This document shows, piece by piece, positions 5,151 to 9,804 of a stretch of DNA of 9,804 nt. Every line of letters begins with the position of its first letter. Within the stretch, counting starts at the first letter, position 1. Position numbers and translations under genes: made by a program. A model generated the notes under the pieces. That model had not been told where the DNA came from. It ran no database searches and saw only the letters and a list, made by a program, of their open reading frames with translations. The stretch spans positions 1 through 9,804 of the forward strand of contig CAYUYH010000090.1 of the NCBI GenBank assembly GCA_964449175.1. Direction: 5' to 3'. Origin of the DNA: CAYUYH01 sp964449175. GTDB taxonomy: Bacteria > Planctomycetota > Phycisphaerae > SM23-33.

Positions 5151-7165
5151 TATCCGCCGACAAGTCCGATACCCTCGAAGCATCTCTCCGCCCCTCCTGC
5201 GGGCTTTCGCCACGCCTCAGTGACGCCGGGAATCGCCCTAACGCGTTCGTACAGCCCGCGCCGATCTAGGGGGTATTTCTCGCCAGCTTCGGTTGCCCAC
5301 GATTGGTAGTCACTGAACAACCGCGTTCGCGTTACCCAGGCGTCCGCGTGGAGGTCGCACCGGGCGGCAAGGAACTCAGCTAGACGGTCCGAGTCGGCCT
5401 TGTAATCCTCAGTAGCCGCCTCTACAGCATCGGGGGCCTGCAAGCCGTCATGTTGCCAATCCAAGCAGCCGCGCAAGGCCCAGTTGAGGATGCCCGCTCG
5501 TTCCGCGCTCAGCTTCCGTGTCAAAGCCCGGTCTTGTTCGCCAGGCGGGATCGTGACGTGGAACGGCAGGACGCGAATCCTTCGCCACATCGCATGTGAA
5601 GAATCATCTACCCTCGGCAGGTGGTTCGTGCACAAGATCGTCTTGTGCGTCCTGGTAAATGTGAAAAAATCTGACCGCATCCAGCGGGCCTTGATCCGCT
5701 CGTCGCCGGTCAAGCGCTTGACGCGCTCCGTCCGCAGCCGCCCGCCTTCCCCACTCTCCGACGAGACGACGAGTCGCAGCCCAGCTAGGTCCGCCAATTC
5801 TGTCGGATGAGCGGCGTTGCGACGATGTATCAGCAAATCCGGAGCAGCCTCACCCGCGTAATCGCCCAGCAGCCCGCAGATCGTGGTCAGGAACACGCTC
5901 TTGCCATTCGCCCCCGGCCCCACCGCCACAAAGAGGTATTGCTCGTCGATGTTGCCGGTCAGACAGTAACCGACAACTCGCCGAACATAGTCGATCAGTT
6001 CGCCGTCATCCGCCAAGACGCGGGACAAGAATCGCTCCCACAATGGACACTTGGCGGCGGGGTCGTACGCGGTAGGGGCCAGCTTCGTCAGATAGTCCTC
6101 GCGGAAGTGCGGAGCGAGCTGCCCCGTTGTCAAGTCAACCGTGCCGTTGAGGCAGTTCAGCAGCATCGGGTCAGAATCCAGGTCGTCGGCGGAGATCGCC
6201 AGGTCGGGGCGTGCTAGGTCGATCATCGCCGTTAGCCGTTCCCGTTTCTGTGAACGCATGGCGTGATTGACCAGGGCTGTGCGCCGAGCATCATTGCCTT
6301 CCCGCTGCGCTTCCGTGACCAGCCCCCACACAACCCGCTTCGCGGCCCCTAGCGTCTTGGCCTGAGTATCCCGCTCCCACCTCCGACCTCGCCAGGTCAG
6401 CCAGCAGCCCCGTTCGCCCCACCAGCGAAAGTCATGGCCGACAGCGTGGACGAACCGATAACTGTTCCCAAGATCGGTAAGCAGCGAAGCCCGCTTATCC
6501 AGCTCCGACGGCGCTGCGGTTTGAGCACGCCTTCGTGGCGATGGAGTCCAGTTGGGGGCTTCAGCCGCAAGCCGAAGGATTTCCGCCTTAATCTCACCAT
6601 CGCCCTTGCAGCCCATGAAGCCGTCTGGTCCCACCCAATCCACCACGTCGCCACCATCGGGGAGGCCAGGTAGCTTCACAATCTTCACAGAAGCGGGAGG
6701 CGATACGTTTGTGACCGTCCGTACGACGGTTTCCGTATACCGCTGCCCCGCGGAGTCATTATCCGACAAGATGACAACTTGGCGGCCAGCCAGCGGCGTC
6801 CAGTCGGTCTTAGCTGGCGACAGTGCTCCGTGCGCCGACGTAGTAGCGGGCAAGCCCAAGCCCCAAAGGCAGTCCGCACAGCTCTCGCCTTCGACCACGA
6901 ACAGGATCGTCTCGGGCGGCAGCTCGCCGACGCGATAGAGGGGCAGCGGACCTTGAGGGTCGCCGAGTTCCCAGCGGTCGCCGACCAGGTGAATCGGCCT
7001 GAACGTCTTGCCGCCCGCTGGGAACTCGAAGCGCGCGACGCGGAATCCATCGCCGTATGGCCACTCGTTGACGAAGTGCCCGCCGACCGTGGCGGCAACA
7101 GCTTCCCATGCGGCTATCGGCGAGGGGAAGCCCCGTTCGCAGTTCGTGGTCGTCGCGGTGGTCAT
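5150..7165 (-). CDS. Phage/plasmid-type primase-helicase (Toprim plus D5/SF3 helicase, P4 alpha-like)
   Basis: 671 aa; would prime, unwind and probably initiate replication of the excised circle. The N-terminal half contains a Toprim domain: Glu92 in VVEGES and the acidic pair Asp135/Asp137 in LSDNDSAG. A D5_N-like linker follows (about 230-400, with CWLTWRGRRWERD). The SF3 helicase core has Walker A GPGANGKS (416-423), Walker B region LRLVVSSE (463-470, Glu470), motif C ILCTN (510-514) and arginine-finger candidates in MWRRIRVLPF (Arg528, Arg529, Arg531). The C-terminal winged-helix-like part is at about 590-671. The ATG at 7165 overlaps the stop of the excisionase-like gene (ATGA). The gene ends against the putative iteron origin. 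All core motifs look intact. It is the largest gene of the element and the basis for calling it an autonomous replicon. Confidence 0.93.
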   Translation of the reverse strand: MTTATTTNCERGFPSPIAAWEAVAATVGGHFVNEWPYGDGFRVARFEFPAGGKTFRPIHLVGDRWELGDPQGPLPLYRVGELPPETILFVVEGESCADCLWGLGLPATTSAHGALSPAKTDWTPLAGRQVVILSDNDSAGQRYTETVVRTVTNVSPPASVKIVKLPGLPDGGDVVDWVGPDGFMGCKGDGEIKAEILRLAAEAPNWTPSPRRRAQTAAPSELDKRASLLTDLGNSYRFVHAVGHDFRWWGERGCWLTWRGRRWERDTQAKTLGAAKRVVWGLVTEAQREGNDARRTALVNHAMRSQKRERLTAMIDLARPDLAISADDLDSDPMLLNCLNGTVDLTTGQLAPHFREDYLTKLAPTAYDPAAKCPLWERFLSRVLADDGELIDYVRRVVGYCLTGNIDEQYLFVAVGPGANGKSVFLTTICGLLGDYAGEAAPDLLIHRRNAAHPTELADLAGLRLVVSSESGEGGRLRTERVKRLTGDERIKARWMRSDFFTFTRTHKTILCTNHLPRVDDSSHAMWRRIRVLPFHVTIPPGEQDRALTRKLSAERAGILNWALRGCLDWQHDGLQAPDAVEAATEDYKADSDRLAEFLAARCDLHADAWVTRTRLFSDYQSWATEAGEKYPLDRRGLYERVRAIPGVTEAWRKPAGGAERCFEGIGLVGG

Positions 7166-7362
7166 ACTTGGCCCGCCTTTAGGCTTTGCAGGAACTCAGC
7201 AACGTCGGAGGCATCGTAGCGAACAGCGCGGCCCAGCCGGACGCACGGTAGCGCGCCGCGAGGCGCTGTGTGCGCCAAAACCGTCCGTTCGGAAACGGCT
7301 AGGCGGTCGGCGACCTGGCGACTCGTAAGCAGTTGCGGTAGGGGTGTTGAAGTCTCATTCAT
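7162..7362 (-). CDS. Excisionase/AlpA-type helix-turn-helix protein
   Basis: 66 aa. Residues 11-60 form a MerR-like winged helix-turn-helix of the excisionase family: LLTSRQVADRLAVSERTV, then the wing CVRLGRAVRYDASDVAEFL. Such proteins bend DNA at att sites to favour excision, or activate satellite genes as AlpA does in P4-like elements. The ATG at 7362 is chosen over an in-frame upstream extension for two reasons. It overlaps the stop of the 51-aa gene in an ATGA, and a GGCGGGC element sits 5 bases before it; the upstream extension has no protein-like sequence. The stop overlaps the primase-helicase start, so regulator and replication protein are coupled. Confidence 0.85.
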   Translation of the reverse strand: MNETSTPLPQLLTSRQVADRLAVSERTVLAHTAPRGALPCVRLGRAVRYDASDVAEFLQSLKAGQV

Positions 7363-7514
7363 CGTTTGCCCGCCAAGATGGTCGGCTTGCGAGACTCCCG
7401 CCTCTTGCGCCCCCGCCTCCGCGAACCTCGTTCCGCTTCTGCAAGTTCCTTGGCCGCGCCGACAATCCGACGTATGGCCGAGGCCGCCTTCTGCTTTTGG
7501 CGTTTGGTCATCAT
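7359..7514 (-). CDS. Very basic 51-aa protein of unknown function
   Basis: The frame starts ATG-ATG (7514 or 7511), begins MMTKRQKQKAASAIRRIVGA and continues AAKELAEAERG. It ends with the Arg/Lys-rich SRRRGRKRRE segment and a TGA that overlaps the next gene's ATG. Residues 5-30 should form an amphipathic helix and the rest a cationic tail, suggesting nucleic-acid binding. Coding status is supported by the exact ATGA coupling, sensible composition in this frame only, and the lack of an alternative gene in the interval. The ribosome site is weak (GGTATGGTCTGAG before the start). I do not recognise a family. Confidence 0.65.
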   Translation of the reverse strand: MMTKRQKQKAASAIRRIVGAAKELAEAERGSRRRGRKRRESRKPTILAGKR

Positions 7515-7633
7515 GCTCAGACCATACCACGAGCGCAGTCACGAATAATTGGGGGCGAATAGAAGGGGGTAAATCTCGCAAGTTTTCGAGCAATTAGCCG
7601 CGTTCGGGCGAGTAGAGAGAGACTACGACACAA

Positions 7634-8251
7634 TCACGGCTGCTTGGTTCTCCGACTACGTTCTTCTGCCTTCCGCGTCTCCAACGTTTCTAAGAGTCGC
7701 TCGGCCTCGGCATCGCCTCTTTGCCGCGATTCCCACCACTGCATAAAGTCGCCAATATGGACCTTGCAGCGACGGCCTATCCGCATGTGGCGCATGGGAC
7801 TGCCTGGCGTGAGAGTCTTGCTGAGGGAATCTATGGTGATTTGTCCATCGGCCAGTCGCGGTATCGCAATGCTCAGCGGCATGTAGTCTGAGTTGCGATT
7901 GGCCCAAGGCTGCTGCTTGGTGTTGGTCAGCAACTTGTTGGCGCGCTTGCAGTAGTCGGCGAGCGCCAGCACCTGCGTGACAGATGGGTTCTCCATCGGA
8001 CCTGGCGGCTCTGGCAACGGCAGGCCAAAGCGCTTCCTGATATTGCCTCTGAGGCCCTCAATCTGTCCCAAAGACTCCGCGTAAAGACCGTCAAGCCCTT
8101 GGGGGCCTTTCCGGGAAACATGCTCGTGGAATAACTCTGTGATCTTCTCCGCGAGTGTCGGAAAGGCCCAGGCCAGGACCTGGCCGCTTGGAGCAGTCGC
8201 CCAACACTCTGGAATCGTCGCCGTGGTGGCCTTTTTCTTCGGTTGTCTCAT
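7634..8251 (-). CDS. Unrecognised 205-aa protein with an excisionase-like C-terminal segment
   Basis: The first gene of the element's leftward unit. Residues 1-10 are basic, residues 15-110 are mostly helical, and residues 73-88 include a Pro-rich linker (RFGLPLPEPPGPMENP). Residues 124-176 (DGQITIDSLSKTLTPGSPMR, then HMRIGRRCKVHIGDFMQWWESR) resemble the wing and last helix of excisionase/MerR-like DNA-binding domains, although the first helices are poorly recognisable. The last 30 residues are a charged helix. A DNA-binding regulator or accessory excision factor fits the position next to attR. ATG 8251 has a GGCGGGC element 3 bases upstream and a TTGACG/TAGAAG promoter about 80 bases further up. 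A 119-base gap without a convincing gene or promoter (7515-7633) separates it from the next gene. Confidence 0.8.
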   Translation of the reverse strand: MRQPKKKATTATIPECWATAPSGQVLAWAFPTLAEKITELFHEHVSRKGPQGLDGLYAESLGQIEGLRGNIRKRFGLPLPEPPGPMENPSVTQVLALADYCKRANKLLTNTKQQPWANRNSDYMPLSIAIPRLADGQITIDSLSKTLTPGSPMRHMRIGRRCKVHIGDFMQWWESRQRGDAEAERLLETLETRKAEERSRRTKQP

Positions 8252-8326
8252 TGTGCCCGCCTATTCCTGGACAGCCGGGGCGAGTCTGGCGGGCACGCGA
8301 GACCCGCTCCCAGCCGTCCAGTTAGT

Positions 8327-8355
8327 CTTCTACCTTTCGCAGCTTCTCTCGTCAA
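8327..8355 (-). promoter_or_regulatory. Candidate promoter of the replication/regulation unit
   Basis: On the - strand, TTGACG (8355-8350) is followed after 17 bases by TAGAAG (8332-8327). The expected start is near 8320, giving a leader of about 70 bases before the ATG at 8251. It resembles the promoter of the XRE gene (TTGACA, 18 bases, TAGAAT) and is the only good match in the attR-proximal 185 bases. Confidence 0.45.
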
Positions 8356-8419
8356 CCTTGCGGCAATCGTCGCCAACTGCGCCGGATTCTGCGCCGCCCT
8401 GGTCGGAAATCGCTGAATT

Positions 8420-8435
8420 CCCCAATGTTTTGGGG
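8420..8435. repeat. Perfect inverted repeat one base from the attR core
   Basis: CCCCAA (8420-8425) and TTGGGG (8430-8435) enclose TGTT. The repeat ends one base before the 24-bp core and belongs to the element arm, so it would also flank the core in the circular attP. It may be a recombinase or directionality-factor site. There is no U-tract, so a terminator is unlikely. Confidence 0.45.
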
Positions 8436-8436
8436 G

Positions 8437-8460
8437 TAGGTTCGAGTCCTATATCGCCCA
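8437..8460 (+). repeat. attR core (24-bp copy of the tRNA-Val 3' end)
   Basis: Identical to 1052-1075. It is only a tRNA fragment: T loop with parts of its stem, and the 3' acceptor strand, with no D or anticodon arm upstream. It marks the right boundary of the element, with host DNA resuming at 8461. Confidence 0.95.
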
Positions 8461-8468
8461 TTCGACTC

Positions 8469-8484
8469 ACTCGCGGCGGCGAGT
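8469..8484 (+). terminator. Hairpin after attR, possibly the original tRNA-Val terminator
   Basis: ACTCGC (8469-8474) and GCGAGT (8479-8484) pair around GGCG, followed by the weak U-tract TCGCTT. Before integration this would have lain about 10 bases after the tRNA end. Assignment as a terminator is an inference from position. Confidence 0.35.
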
Positions 8485-8541
8485 TCGCTTATGGCAAGCC
8501 ATCCGCCGTTGCCTCGGCGCGCCTTCCGCCGCGCTCTCACA

Positions 8542-9519
8542 TCATGGCCGACCGGTCGGCGTAGTGGCCAGAGCGCGGGGCGAATCCGCGGCGTCCGGTC
8601 CGTAGACCCCGGCTGAGAACCCAGCCGTGTACCACAGCAGGTGGTACAGCACGACCGGCCAGAGGGCCGCGAAGGCGAGCGCGTGGCGAATCCCGCACCT
8701 GGCGACGTCCCGCGCCGTCCGCGCCAGCTTGCCCGCAGGCAGCAGCGGCAGCAGCCACCTGCTGCGAGCCGCCGACGGCCCGCGCCTAGCCAGCCGCCGC
8801 TGCACTATGCCCGCCCCTCGCCCCAGCTCGTACATGTGTCGCAGCGACTGCGACAGATCCCTCGGCCGAGTGTGCAGCACGACCGCCTCGCCGTCCAGCA
8901 CCACGCGAACCGGGGGCTTCATGGCTGCCAGCAGGCAGGTGTCCTCGCCGCCGTATATGCCCTCGGCGAAGCGTGCGCTGCCGAGCACGCGGCGCGATAC
9001 ACACATGTTCTCGGCCCAAATGTCGCGAATCTCGACAGGGCGGTGTGGACGGACGATGCCTCGCTCGGCCATGTCCGCCGCCAGGGCGCGCCAACCGCCG
9101 CTGCCCTCCACCCAGCCGCACGCCGGCCCGCCGGCGTTGGCGCGACAGGAGGCGACGATCTTCGCCAGCCAGTCGCGACGCGCCACGTAGTCGGGGTCGA
9201 TGAAGGCCAGGTATCTTCCCTCGGCCTGCTCGATGGCGCAGTTGCGTGCGCCGCCTGGTCCGCCGCTTGCCGGGCATGGCACCACGCGCACGGAGGGGAA
9301 GTCCTGTGTGATTCTGCGGGCCAGGGGGGTCTCGGCCGCGACCGCTACCAGCACCTCGAACCGCGTGACCGACTCCTGCAAGAGGATCGATCGCAGGCAC
9401 ATGACCGCCGACGCCTCGTCGCGCCCGCCCGGGATGACGACCGACGCGGCCACGCCCGCGCGGTGCGAGCTCGGCCCGGCGTGGCTGTCCGACGCTCCTG
9501 GATCGCCCCATACGTTCAT
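8542..9519 (-). CDS. Family 2 glycosyltransferase with a C-terminal membrane segment
   Basis: 325 aa from the chosen start. A GT-A fold is recognisable: the N-terminal strand with a nucleotide-binding start (ASVVIPGGRDEASAVMCLRS, 25-44), then GPGGARNCAIEQAEGRYLAF (87-106) and the metal-binding DPD at 108-110. YGGEDTCLL (189-197) supplies the likely acceptor-side Glu-Asp. A conserved LRHMYELGRG helix follows. Residues about 279-306 are hydrophobic, suggesting membrane association. Such enzymes transfer sugars from nucleotide-sugar donors to cell-surface polysaccharide or lipid; substrate unknown. ATG 9519 is preferred to the GTG 48 bases upstream because it overlaps the stop of the preceding frame (ATGA) and follows a G-rich stretch. 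It is host chromosome, convergent with the tRNA gene. Confidence 0.9.
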   Translation of the reverse strand: MNVWGDPGASDSHAGPSSHRAGVAASVVIPGGRDEASAVMCLRSILLQESVTRFEVLVAVAAETPLARRITQDFPSVRVVPCPASGGPGGARNCAIEQAEGRYLAFIDPDYVARRDWLAKIVASCRANAGGPACGWVEGSGGWRALAADMAERGIVRPHRPVEIRDIWAENMCVSRRVLGSARFAEGIYGGEDTCLLAAMKPPVRVVLDGEAVVLHTRPRDLSQSLRHMYELGRGAGIVQRRLARRGPSAARSRWLLPLLPAGKLARTARDVARCGIRHALAFAALWPVVLYHLLWYTAGFSAGVYGPDAADSPRALATTPTGRP

Positions 9520-9779
9520 AGCCGCCCCCGCCCGCGACTGGCCGACGGCGCACCCCGCCGCGCGCACGTCCGCAGCCGGCCGGTGACGCGCGCGAGGCCG
9601 CGCCCGCCGGCTGGGAGGGTGATGTCACAGTCCGTGCGCATAGCCGACCGCCTCTTCCCCCGCTCCAGTGCCTCCATCCTCCAACCGAAGCTCCTCAGTA
9701 TATCCGCCCGCCCCGGCCGGTCATAGCGCCATCCCCGCCGGGCGCCAGCCCGGGTGCGTGTCTCGATTGTGGCGGTCAT
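9516..9779 (-). CDS. Unrecognised Arg-rich protein, possibly the end of a longer gene
   Basis: 87 aa from ATG 9779 to a TGA overlapping the glycosyltransferase ATG. The coupling supports real coding and a shared operon. The sequence includes GWRYDRPGRADILRSFGWRM and an Arg/Gly-rich tail. I recognise no family. No ribosome site precedes ATG 9779 and the frame stays open to the window edge at 9804, so this may be only the C-terminal part of a longer protein. In this very GC-rich stretch an accidental open frame cannot be excluded. Confidence 0.5.
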   Translation of the reverse strand: MTATIETRTRAGARRGWRYDRPGRADILRSFGWRMEALERGKRRSAMRTDCDITLPAGGRGLARVTGRLRTCARRGAPSASRGRGRL

Positions 9780-9804
9780 GCGACGGATTGCCAGTGGGTG
9801 TCCC

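Larger units (their letters stand above)
1052..8460. mobile_element. 7.4-kb tRNA-integrated element, phage-satellite (PICI/P4-like) candidate
   Basis: The element is bounded by two exact 24-base copies of the tRNA 3' end (1052-1075 and 8437-8460). It carries an integrase at the tRNA-proximal end. All its genes lie on the - strand with short gaps or ATGA-type overlaps, and its base composition is less GC-rich than the flanks. Gene content is integrase, XRE regulator, excisionase-like HTH proteins, Toprim/SF3 primase-helicase, terminase small subunit and several unrecognised small proteins. No large terminase, portal, capsid or tail gene is present. The boundaries are seen directly; the satellite interpretation is inferred from gene content. 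Confidence 0.85.

Noticed and set aside
7363..7593. In-frame upstream extension of the excisionase-like gene to an ATG at 7593 (143 aa)
   Set aside because: The added residues are not protein-like. The 51-aa gene occupies the same bases in another frame, and ATG 7362 has the overlap and upstream element expected of a true start.
8248..8448. A - strand open frame between the attR core and the 205-aa gene whose TGA overlaps that gene's ATG and which contains a protein-like AAQNPAQLATIAARL stretch
   Set aside because: There is a TAG inside the att core just upstream, no ATG or GTG start with a ribosome site, and a promoter candidate lies within it. It could be a remnant of an older integrase tail, but it cannot be supported as a gene.
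8542..9567. GTG start at 9567 for the glycosyltransferase
   Set aside because: It would overlap the preceding frame by about 50 bases and adds low-complexity residues. ATG 9519 shows the classical ATGA coupling.
8641..9726. Long + strand open frame opposite the glycosyltransferase
   Set aside because: The composition is Arg/Ala/Pro/Gly-rich, as expected from the antisense of a high-GC gene. The - strand frame has recognised GT2 motifs.

Overview
The window shows a small integrative element inserted into a tRNA gene of a GC-rich bacterial chromosome. The tyrosine recombinase (box II variant Asn-Leu-Arg-x-x-Arg-x-Thr-Glu-Leu), the short XRE gene next to it and the style of the RluA-family enzyme resemble what I know from Planctomycetota. 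That assignment is an inference from remembered family style and was not tested.

Left flank (1-1051, host): the 3' end of an RluA/RluD-type pseudouridine synthase gene on the + strand. A tRNA-Val(CAC) gene follows, with a good sigma70-type promoter buried in the synthase tail. Right flank (8461-9804, host, - strand): a family 2 glycosyltransferase and, translationally coupled upstream of it, an unrecognised reading frame that is open to the window edge.

Element (1052-8460): the last 24 bases of the tRNA (1052-1075) are repeated exactly at 8437-8460. These are the attL and attR cores, and the excised circle would be 7385 bp. All element genes lie on the - strand. In order of transcription they are: a 205-aa protein with an excisionase-like C-terminus (8251-7634); a 51-aa very basic protein (7514-7359); a 66-aa excisionase/AlpA-type helix-turn-helix protein (7362-7162); a Toprim plus SF3-helicase primase-helicase (7165-5150); an iteron-bearing inverted repeat that is a candidate replication origin (about 5055-5150); an unrecognised gene that looks frameshifted (from 4977); a phage terminase small subunit (4427-3894); two unrecognised proteins, one short-motif helical and one coiled-coil (3887-3303 and 3306-2644); an XRE repressor-like protein with its own near-leaderless promoter (2559-2338); and the integrase (2333-1035), which reads into the tRNA.

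Interpretation: integrase, excisionase-like regulator, primase-helicase with putative ori, and a terminase small subunit are present. Large terminase, portal, capsid and tail are absent, and the att sites are intact. This gene set matches phage-inducible chromosomal islands and P4-like satellites, which excise, replicate and redirect a helper phage's packaging through their own TerS. At about 7.4 kb it would be a very compact one, and I know of no such satellite described from this kind of host. The satellite reading is an inference. A decayed prophage is the main alternative, and a possible frameshift in one gene leaves it open.
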